Shown here one piece after another: positions 1 through 5,353 of a stretch of DNA of 5,353 nucleotides (positions within the stretch are counted from its first letter, which is position 1; each line of letters begins with the position of its first letter). Both the position numbers and the translations under genes were made by a program. The notes under the pieces were generated by a model. It searched no databases, had not been told where the DNA came from, and worked only from the letters and a program-made list of their open reading frames with translations. Origin of the DNA: Gallionella sp. (GTDB taxonomy: Bacteria; Pseudomonadota; Gammaproteobacteria; Burkholderiales; Gallionellaceae); contig JANLID010000123.1 of the NCBI GenBank assembly GCA_024654105.1, positions 1 to 5,353 of the forward strand, given 5' to 3'.

Positions 1-1
1 C

Positions 2-1834
2 ATCAAACTTGACATCGTGCGCCTTCACGGAGGTAACAGGCTGAGCGTCGAACGGATGCCGAATCTTCCGATACGAACACGCAACGATTTCCGTGAAGCG
101 CCGCTTCCCGATGGCCGCCTGATGGTGCTCGGCGGCTCCGATGCCCAATATCGCGGCTGCTCGCCTTGTCGGGCGGAAACCCATATTCTCGACCCGAAAA
201 CAAAAACTTGGGGCGCGGGCCCGCCCATGCTTGAACCGCGCTCGGAACACCTCGCCACACGACTCCCGGATGGCAGTATCCTGGTCACCGGTGGCTGGAC
301 GCCCACGCAGGGCTGGGGGCATGGCCCTTCTCGCACCGCCGAGCGCTGGAACCCAACCACAAACAAGTTTGAGGCCATCGCACCGATGCCCTCCGGCACT
401 TCGCGCCATCAAGCCGTCTGGATGCCGGGCCAGGAAGAAAAGACCCTGCTGATTGCCGGAGGTACAAATTCAAGTGTGCATGCCTATGACCTCCGGACCG
501 GTGAGTGGAGAACGGCGGGCGCGACCCGGCAGGGGGACGAGCAAGGCGGCTGCGCCTTTGTACCATTTGTTTTCCGCGGCGATGCGTATGCGTGGACACT
601 CGGCAAACAAGTAGTCCAATATGGAGATCACTATTGCGCCGAGCAAAAGTACTGGGAACTTACCGCCCTGCGGCCGGCCAGTAACACGGCGTCTCCTGCG
701 CCCGAAGGGTTTCTGGCCACCTATCGAAGCCGCGCAGCGCTGGTGCCTGCAAACCAAGACAGGCCCGCCCTGATCATCGGCGGATCCATCCACGCCGGCA
801 TGAATTCTTATCTCGTTACCAGCACAGTGGAAGCCATCGACAAAAATGGCGGCGCCCGTTCCCTGCCTGGCCTGCTTGAGGCGCGCACAGGGGCAACCGC
901 GTACTGGATCGGAAAGGGCGCGCTCGTCATCGGCGGTCAGGGTGAAGACAGCAACAATTCCAGACCCGCGACCCGGCAACTGCCGATGGAGTGGCTTGCG
1001 TCTGACATGCCGGAAGGCAAGGCACGTTGGGTGAAACTTCCCGATTCAACTTTCGGGCGATCATCGGCGCTCGGCCAGTTAGAGGATGGAAGCCTGCTCG
1101 CGGTTGACGGTGTCAGTATCAGTCGGCTCACGTTGAATCCCGGTGGTGGTGGCCTGCCTGCCATAAGGATCGATCACGATGCGTATCCCCAGCTCAACCG
1201 CGCACGAAAAGACTACGATGGCACTGTTGTGCGTATTCGCGGACTGGCCGATGGCCGGGTCGTCATCGCCGGCGGAAATGTTCAGTCAGAAAAAATAGCG
1301 CTACTCCGTGAAGATTCGAGCCGGCCCGATGCAACGGATGAATACATCGGTATTGGCGAGTACCTCCCATCGCGTCGTCACGAAATTTATGATCCGGCCG
1401 GCAAGCGCTGGCGCACCACCGCGCCCTCGCGTGGTGCGGGCGGCAAGGTAGCGATCCTGCCCGATGGCCGTGTTCTCAAAATCGGCCGGCTCCCCGGCAA
1501 AGATGAAAACGACGAGCGCTACGTGATGGAAATTTCCAACGCTGATGGAACAGCCTGGACCACATGGCCCGCCAATGCCCAGCCAAAAATGAAACTGTCG
1601 GACAAAGCCAGCCCGTTTGTGGTGGATGGTGAACTGTTCCTTTCTGGCGAACTGGGTACCCTCTCCACCGGTGGCGGGCCAAGCGGTATCGAGTGGCTGA
1701 ACACCGCTACTGGTCGCTGGGAGGCCTTATGGTGGGCTAATGCCTATGATAACTGGCGCGACCACCTTGGTCGCCTGATTGTGCGCCAGCTGGCCAATGG
1801 CAAGAAGGTGCTCCTGCCGGTCGATGGTTACTGA
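2..1834 (+). CDS. Kelch-repeat beta-propeller protein, 5' partial
   Basis: Large repeat protein, open from the window edge to TGA 1832-1834. A GTG at 17 could give 605 aa, but it lacks a Shine-Dalgarno sequence, has no signal peptide, and the frame is open upstream of it, so the true start is probably outside the window. Numbered from that GTG, Kelch-type strands (DG, hydrophobic run, often GG) recur near residues 30-40, 83-93, 142-149, 251-256, 302-307, 356-365, 410-420, 480-490 and 535-543. Many are followed by a Tyr/Trp-containing strand such as 'YDLRTGEW' (157-164) or 'IYDPAGKRW' (457-465). Nine such strands exceed one six- or seven-bladed propeller, so there may be two propellers or a degenerate linker. 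Four cysteines are seen, including CxxC at 48-51. Kelch propellers usually bind proteins or glycans; no catalytic residues are evident. Export is inferred from the secreted neighbours. The family call is firm, the function unknown. Confidence 0.85.
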   Translation: MKLDIVRLHGGNRLSVERMPNLPIRTRNDFREAPLPDGRLMVLGGSDAQYRGCSPCRAETHILDPKTKTWGAGPPMLEPRSEHLATRLPDGSILVTGGWTPTQGWGHGPSRTAERWNPTTNKFEAIAPMPSGTSRHQAVWMPGQEEKTLLIAGGTNSSVHAYDLRTGEWRTAGATRQGDEQGGCAFVPFVFRGDAYAWTLGKQVVQYGDHYCAEQKYWELTALRPASNTASPAPEGFLATYRSRAALVPANQDRPALIIGGSIHAGMNSYLVTSTVEAIDKNGGARSLPGLLEARTGATAYWIGKGALVIGGQGEDSNNSRPATRQLPMEWLASDMPEGKARWVKLPDSTFGRSSALGQLEDGSLLAVDGVSISRLTLNPGGGGLPAIRIDHDAYPQLNRARKDYDGTVVRIRGLADGRVVIAGGNVQSEKIALLREDSSRPDATDEYIGIGEYLPSRRHEIYDPAGKRWRTTAPSRGAGGKVAILPDGRVLKIGRLPGKDENDERYVMEISNADGTAWTTWPANAQPKMKLSDKASPFVVDGELFLSGELGTLSTGGGPSGIEWLNTATGRWEALWWANAYDNWRDHLGRLIVRQLANGKKVLLPVDGY

Positions 1835-1841
1835 TACACAA

Positions 1842-1855
1842 GTATTCGGGAATAC
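1842..1855. repeat. 14-bp inverted repeat between genes 1 and 2
   Basis: GTATTC-GG-GAATAC is a perfect 6-bp dyad with a 2-nt centre, starting 7 nt after the Kelch stop codon. The centre is too tight for a stable RNA hairpin and no T-tract follows, so it is not a terminator. It overlaps the only plausible ribosome-binding sequence (GGGA, 1848-1851) for the ATG at 1859. It could be a small operator or simply chance. Confidence 0.3.
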
Positions 1856-1875
1856 CTCATGAACAGATTGCGACC

Positions 1876-2619
1876 GTGATGATGCTTGCATTCCTGGCCA
1901 TGCCTTGCGCCTCCTGGGCCACCCTGCCCGCGAGCAGCAACATCCAGTTTGTTGCGGGCAACAATGTGTGGCAACCGGGCCAGCGGTACCAGAACGGCTC
2001 GGACTGGCTGGCCCTCGCTTGCACCGCAACGGCATGCCGTCTTGAGCCGGCGACACTCACGGTTCGCGCCGAACCCTGGCAAGGCCATTACGATGAACAG
2101 GCGACAGCGGGCCAGAAGGTTCTCTTCAATAAGACATCTGCCGCGCCGGGCAAGGTCATCGCCTGGCTGCGCGCGCAGGCAGCGCACAAGTGGCTCGCGC
2201 CGGGGCCGGTGACCACCTACGCCTCGAACACAGCGCCACTCAAGCGGCCGGCCAGCGAGGGCACGCTGGAGGTCGCAGTCGATTTACCCGATGGCACCCA
2301 AGCCAGCTTCGTGCCGCTGCTTCATCTGGAAAAGAAGGCATTTTTTCTGCAACTGCGCACACCACGTCAGCGACAACTGCTCGGGGAGCTGGGCAGCTGC
2401 TCTCATGAGGTATCGACCGGCTATTTCCTGTGGGCTGGCGATCTCGACCGCGACGGCAAGCCCGACTACCTGATCAGCTTTGTCGATGCCGATGGAGAGG
2501 TGATTCTCTATCTGTCCAGCATCGCCAACCCCGCCGAAATGGTTGGCCGGGCCGGCTTCTACAATGCGCCGCCGTTCGGTGGCGAATGTGACGGCAGTGG
2601 TTGGATAGGTGGCAATTGA
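1876..2619 (+). CDS. Secreted protein with DxDxDGxxD calcium-binding-type loop; 5' end probably frameshifted
   Basis: A 247-aa protein of a family I do not recognise with certainty. From GTG 1876 it starts with a short hydrophobic run ending 'PCASWA', a plausible signal-peptidase I site before Thr16, but with no positive charge and no Shine-Dalgarno upstream. ATG 1859 encodes MNRLRP and then hits TGA. Adding one base before 1876 would fuse MNRLRP to the hydrophobic run and make a normal signal peptide, so a 1-nt deletion or sequencing error is likely. ATG 1879 and 1882 are further in-frame choices. The mature part has four cysteines (49, 54, 175, 238), possibly two disulfides. Residues 189-200 (DLDRDGKPDYLI) form an EF-hand/FG-GAP-like calcium loop inside a beta-rich section. 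Size, export and loop recall the Xanthomonas periplasmic inhibitor XAC2610, but this comparison is tentative. The gene lies 41 nt after the Kelch gene and 14 nt before the next. Confidence 0.75.
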   Translation: MMMLAFLAMPCASWATLPASSNIQFVAGNNVWQPGQRYQNGSDWLALACTATACRLEPATLTVRAEPWQGHYDEQATAGQKVLFNKTSAAPGKVIAWLRAQAAHKWLAPGPVTTYASNTAPLKRPASEGTLEVAVDLPDGTQASFVPLLHLEKKAFFLQLRTPRQRQLLGELGSCSHEVSTGYFLWAGDLDRDGKPDYLISFVDADGEVILYLSSIANPAEMVGRAGFYNAPPFGGECDGSGWIGGN

Positions 2620-2626
2620 AGGGGAA
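2618..2626 (+). promoter_or_regulatory. Ribosome binding site choosing GTG 2634
   Basis: GAAGGGGAA lies about 9 nt before GTG 2634, at the end of the previous gene. It supports this GTG over the TTG at 2601. From TTG, eleven extra polar residues would precede the positively charged start of the signal peptide. The site overlaps the previous gene's stop codon, so translational coupling is possible. Confidence 0.6.
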
Positions 2627-2633
2627 CAAGGTC

Positions 2634-4445
2634 GTGAAAAGGTTGGTCTATGGCGGAATGTTGTTGGCGGTCGTCTCGACGGTAACTCACGCCGCAAACA
2701 ACCAGGCTGGTGTAAAGAGCGGGCCCACGGATCCTGTTCCGGCCGCCAGCTTCGATTGCCGCAAGGCAAGCACGCCGGCCGAGAAGACGATCTGCAGCGA
2801 TCCCACGTTGGCCGCGCTGGACAGCGCCATGGCCTCGGTCTATCGCAGGGTGCGGGCGCAGTTACCCACCGCGGAACGCCATCGCCTGGTGCTGGAACAG
2901 CGCGCCTGGCTGAAGGAAGTCAGGGACCGCTGCGGAGATGGGGCGTGTATTGCGCAGGCCTACACCACGCGACAGATGCAGCTGCAGGCGAGACAACAGG
3001 CAAGACCGCACTCCATCAAACAGGTGACGCTCGGTATGTATCACAGTTGCACACTCACTGCAGGTGGTGCGGTGTCATGCCGAGGCAACAATAAAGCTGG
3101 TCAGATTGGTCATGGCAAACTCGGCGGGAACGTTGCGCGCCCGACACGGGTGATTGCGCAAGGCGCCACCAGCATCGCTACCGGCGATTATCACAACTGT
3201 GCCGTGGTGAAGGGCGCGTTGCGCTGCTGGGGCAACAACTATTACGGCACTGTCGGCAATGGCAAATCGGGTGAGGGCAGCGATGTCTCCAGCCCAACCA
3301 AGGTCATCGCAAGCGGTGTTAAGGCGGTCTCGGCCGGCGGTAGCCATACCTGTGCGGTGGTGAACGAAAGCCTGCGGTGTTGGGGAAGCAATAGCCACAG
3401 TCAACTTGGCCGGGGAGTACAGCAGTCCATTGTCCTTCAACCGTCAGAAATTATTGCCAAGGGTGTTACCGGTGTTTCCGCCGGCAAGAATCATACCTGC
3501 GCGATCATCCATGACACCTTGCATTGCTGGGGTTACAACAGCAGGGGTCAGATCGGCAATGGCACTTCCGACAACCATGTTCCTGATCCTGTACTGGTGA
3601 TCGGCGAGGGCGTGACGGCTGTCTCGGCGGGCGACGATCACACTTGTGCAATTGCCAACGGCGCCCTCTACTGCTGGGGCAATAATTCATCTGGCGAAAT
3701 CGGCGCGGGCAAGGCCGGGGGCAACGCGCTCAAGCCGGTATTGGTCATCGCTCAGGGCGTTACATCAGTAACGACCGATGTCGGCGGTGAAGACGGTATC
3801 GATGCGCATACCTGCGCGATTGTCGACCAAGCCTTGTACTGCTGGGGCAACAATTTTTATGGCCAGATCGGAAACGGCCCGCCGGGGAGAAACGTGCGCG
3901 CACCGGTCAGGGTGATTGAAAGCGGTGTCACGGCGGTTTCAGCCCGCGGCCATCACACCTGCGCGGTAGTGAATGGCGCGGAGCAATGCTGGCGATACAG
4001 CGTCTACGGCGAGATCGATTCCCGGCCACCGGCCGCGGCCAGGCTCAGGCCTGCGCCACAGTCATCACCGTCGACGACTGGCCTCGACCGCTACTTGGGT
4101 ACTTTTAAAGGCTCGTTTATTTCGATCGGAACCGAGTTCGTCATTACACGTTTCTTTCTCAATAGCGGCGGCGAGATGATCGGCGAATACACGACGATTC
4201 CCTATGAGGGATCGTCGAAGAATACCGAATCGGGCACACTCGATGCCTGTCAGGCGTTGCCAGACAGCGAGCTTCACTGCAAATGGCATGACCGACACGG
4301 CACCGGCTTATTGGTGGTGCAATTTGACGATAGCGCTACGGAATTCAGAGGCAACTGGTACGATGACCGTCGTGATCGTCGTGTGCCTCATATGAAGAGA
4401 GAATATTGGCTCGGAAAAACCAGTTGGAATGGCGTTCGACAATAG
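2634..4445 (+). CDS. Secreted LprI-domain / seven-blade RCC1 propeller / beta-rich C-terminal domain fusion protein
   Basis: A 603-aa exported protein. Residues 1-21 are a signal peptide (KR, hydrophobic core, 'THAA'). Residues 40-120 match the LprI/DUF1311 family: FDC at 40-42, 'EKTICSDP' at 50-57, 'EQRAWLKE' at 88-95, and Cys 42, 54, 100 and 105. Members of this family inhibit lysozyme (Mycobacterium LprI) or are uncharacterised periplasmic proteins. Residues 131-470 contain seven RCC1-like repeats with the pattern GxxHxCA...CWGNN..GQIGNG, about 49-56 aa each, as expected for a seven-bladed propeller. The last repeat is degenerate (CWRYS). A strand just before repeat 1 (SIKQVT) resembles the repeat-ending VTAVS and may close the ring. 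After a Pro/Ser linker, residues 483-603 look like an all-beta domain with Cys 539 and 549. All 20 cysteines fall in matching pairs, which fits an oxidising periplasmic or extracellular location. Domain calls are strong; the biological role is unknown. A lysozyme-inhibitor or binding role is inferred. Confidence 0.88.
   Translation: MKRLVYGGMLLAVVSTVTHAANNQAGVKSGPTDPVPAASFDCRKASTPAEKTICSDPTLAALDSAMASVYRRVRAQLPTAERHRLVLEQRAWLKEVRDRCGDGACIAQAYTTRQMQLQARQQARPHSIKQVTLGMYHSCTLTAGGAVSCRGNNKAGQIGHGKLGGNVARPTRVIAQGATSIATGDYHNCAVVKGALRCWGNNYYGTVGNGKSGEGSDVSSPTKVIASGVKAVSAGGSHTCAVVNESLRCWGSNSHSQLGRGVQQSIVLQPSEIIAKGVTGVSAGKNHTCAIIHDTLHCWGYNSRGQIGNGTSDNHVPDPVLVIGEGVTAVSAGDDHTCAIANGALYCWGNNSSGEIGAGKAGGNALKPVLVIAQGVTSVTTDVGGEDGIDAHTCAIVDQALYCWGNNFYGQIGNGPPGRNVRAPVRVIESGVTAVSARGHHTCAVVNGAEQCWRYSVYGEIDSRPPAAARLRPAPQSSPSTTGLDRYLGTFKGSFISIGTEFVITRFFLNSGGEMIGEYTTIPYEGSSKNTESGTLDACQALPDSELHCKWHDRHGTGLLVVQFDDSATEFRGNWYDDRRDRRVPHMKREYWLGKTSWNGVRQ
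3030..4025 (+). repeat. Seven in-frame ~150-bp RCC1-coding tandem repeats
   Basis: Units begin near 3030, 3180, 3333, 3480, 3627, 3774 and 3942, giving spacings of 147-168 bp. Each codes for GxxHxC, a hydrophobic strand, CWG, a loop with G-(Q/E)-I-G, and a closing VT-V-S strand. The DNA copies are well diverged, apart from short shared stretches around CTGCTGGGGCAA. They are therefore old protein repeats, not a recent DNA expansion. Unit 6 has about seven extra acidic/glycine-rich residues (381-391), and unit 7 is degenerate. Confidence 0.8.
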
Positions 4446-4447
4446 CA

Positions 4448-4484
4448 GAAAACCGGTCGGCCTTTCAGATCATGGCCGGTTTTC
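4448..4484 (+). terminator. Rho-independent terminator of the three-gene unit
   Basis: GAAAACCGGTC (4448-4458) pairs with GGCCGGTTTTC (4474-4484) to give an 11-bp stem with one G-U pair and a 15-nt loop. The descending arm ends in TTTT. It begins 2 nt after the stop codon of the LprI-RCC1 gene. The A-run on the left arm and T-run on the right could also work in the opposite direction. It separates the upstream cluster from lemA. Confidence 0.8.
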
Positions 4485-4504
4485 ACATAAACCAAAACTC
4501 TGAC

Positions 4505-4533
4505 TTGATTCCGCCCGTTCGCGGCCTTACCCT
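4505..4533 (+). promoter_or_regulatory. Possible sigma-70 promoter for lemA
   Basis: TTGATT (4505-4510) and TACCCT (4528-4533) are separated by exactly 17 nt, between the upstream terminator and lemA. The -10 match is poor (3 of 6). The main argument is that lemA needs its own promoter after the terminator. Transcription would start about 20 nt before the ATG. Confidence 0.3.
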
Positions 4534-4560
4534 ATTCGCGACCCACTCCAAGGAGGTTCC

Positions 4561-5169
4561 ATGCTGCGTTTGCTGCCCCGTGTCGTAAAGTCTGTTTCCC
4601 TGCCGTTCGCGCTCGTCACTATTGCCTTGCTGTCCGGCTGCGGCATCAACAACATCCCGACCTACGACGAGGGCGTGAAGGCCGCCTGGAGCCAGGTCGA
4701 GAACCAGTACCAGCGGCGCGCCGACCTGATCCCCAACCTGGTCGAGACCGTGAAGGGCTACGCCAAGCAGGAGAAGGAGGTGCTGACCCAGGTGGTCGAG
4801 GCGCGCTCGCGGGTCGCGCAGATGCAGGTGCCGAAGGACATCCTCACCAACCCCGAGGCGTTCAAGCAATTCCAGCAAAACCAGGACGCGCTGTCGTCGG
4901 CGCTGTCGCGCCTGCTGGTGGTGGTCGAACGCTACCCCGACCTCAAGTCCAACCAGAACTTCCTGGCGCTGCAATCGCAACTCGAGGGCACCGAGAACCG
5001 CATCAGCGTGGCACGCCGCGACTACATCGAGACGGTCAAGACCTACAACACCGAACTGCGCACCATCCCCGGCCGCTGGTGGGCGGCGCTGCTGTATTCG
5101 GACGCCAAGGTCCGGGAGACCTTCAGCGTGCCGGCCGAGGCCAAGGAAACCCCGAAGGTGAAGTTCTAG
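4561..5169 (+). CDS. lemA: LemA family lipoprotein
   Basis: A complete 202-aa LemA protein of normal length. ATG 4561 follows a near-perfect Shine-Dalgarno, AAGGAGG at 4550-4556. Residues 1-27 form a lipoprotein signal with lipobox LSGC (Cys27), so the mature protein should be lipid-anchored, facing the periplasm. Family hallmarks are visible: 'AWSQVENQYQRRADLIPNLV' at 42-61, a long helical core rich in Gln, Glu and Arg, 'ALQSQLEGTENRISVARRDY' in the middle, and 'YNTELRTIP' at 162-170 before a short tail. LemA proteins are helical-bundle envelope proteins of unclear function. They are often encoded beside TPM-domain (YgcG-like) genes, but no such gene follows within this window. Base composition is richer in GC than the upstream cluster. 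The family call is secure; the molecular role is not known. Confidence 0.95.
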   Translation: MLRLLPRVVKSVSLPFALVTIALLSGCGINNIPTYDEGVKAAWSQVENQYQRRADLIPNLVETVKGYAKQEKEVLTQVVEARSRVAQMQVPKDILTNPEAFKQFQQNQDALSSALSRLLVVVERYPDLKSNQNFLALQSQLEGTENRISVARRDYIETVKTYNTELRTIPGRWWAALLYSDAKVRETFSVPAEAKETPKVKF

Positions 5170-5353
5170 TAAGGCGCTGGCTTGTTGAGTTCCTTCCCCC
5201 TTCCAGAGGGAAGGTCACGACCGCAGGGATGCGGGAGGTAGAGCAACGCAGGGAGCAGTTGCCGAGGATGGGGGTTAAAGCTGGATGCATACCAAACGGA
5301 TTTGCCCCGTCACAACCTCCAGGGCGCGCTCGCTTCGCAGCGAAATGACCGAT
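5170..5353. other. Non-coding 3' region with a run of small inverted repeats
   Basis: No credible gene is present; the one frame running through it is a continuation from inside lemA in the wrong frame. Four small hairpins follow each other: CCTTCCC/GGGAAGG (5192-5214), CCGCA-GGGA-TGCGG (5221-5234), GCAAC/GTTGC (5243-5262) and TCGCT-TCGC-AGCGA (5330-5343). The wording resembles multicopy intergenic repeats seen in Xanthomonadales, as I recall them. The first hairpin, 22 nt after the lemA stop codon, could help end transcription, but no T-tract follows it. Confidence 0.5.

Noticed and set aside
17..19. GTG 17 as true start of the Kelch gene
   Set aside because: No ribosome site, no signal peptide after it, and the frame is open to the window edge.
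470..979. 169-codon minus-strand open frame opposite the Kelch gene
   Set aside because: The plus-strand frame has clear Kelch repeats over the whole stretch; the minus-strand translation shows no motif.
2601..2633. TTG at 2601 as start of the LprI-RCC1 gene
   Set aside because: It would place eleven polar residues ahead of a normal signal peptide and overlap the previous gene; GTG 2634 has a good ribosome site.
3030..4025. Regular repeats as a CRISPR or DNA satellite array
   Set aside because: The repeats are in frame, diverged at DNA level and conserved at protein level as RCC1 blades.
4483..4980. 165-codon open frame on the minus strand opposite lemA
   Set aside because: Leu/Arg/His/Gln-rich translation typical of the reverse frame of a high-GC gene; it lies fully against a secure LemA gene and spans the terminator region.
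5192..5214. CCTTCCC/GGGAAGG hairpin as a standard terminator of lemA
   Set aside because: No T-run follows, and similar hairpins continue downstream, so it is described as part of the intergenic repeat region instead.
5079..5348. 89-codon plus-strand frame crossing the lemA stop codon
   Set aside because: Starts inside lemA in another frame, has no ribosome site and runs through the inverted-repeat region; the translation is low-complexity.

Overview
The window reads as accessory chromosome of a high-GC gammaproteobacterium. A Xanthomonadales background (Xanthomonadaceae or Rhodanobacteraceae) is the best guess. This rests on the LemA lipoprotein's style and base composition, and on the GGGAAGG / GAGGATGGGGGTTAAAGC type of intergenic sequence after it. 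I infer this from recognition, not from a search. No rRNA, tRNA, CRISPR array, transposase or phage gene is visible.

Positions 1-4445 hold three closely spaced plus-strand genes that look like one transcription unit. The first is a large Kelch-repeat beta-propeller protein that enters from upstream, so its N-terminus is missing. The second is a secreted protein of about 25 kDa with a DxDxDGxxD calcium-binding-type loop; its 5' end looks frameshifted. The third is a secreted, disulfide-rich protein with a new-looking architecture: signal peptide, LprI-type lysozyme-inhibitor domain (DUF1311), seven RCC1-like repeats each carrying a cysteine pair, and a C-terminal beta-rich domain. The gaps are 24-41 nt and 14 nt. 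A convincing rho-independent terminator at 4448-4484 closes the unit.

Positions 4485-5169 are a separate unit: a short leader with a weak possible promoter, a strong AAGGAGG ribosome binding site, and a complete LemA-family lipoprotein gene. The last 184 nt contain no credible gene but carry a run of small inverted repeats typical of intergenic repeat DNA.

Taken together, the first three genes suggest an envelope or cell-surface system built from beta-propellers and an inhibitor-type domain. One reading is protection against peptidoglycan hydrolases (host lysozyme, or effectors of rival bacteria). That reading depends on the LprI domain and on a tentative resemblance of the middle gene to calcium-binding periplasmic inhibitors. 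It is a hypothesis, not a demonstrated function.
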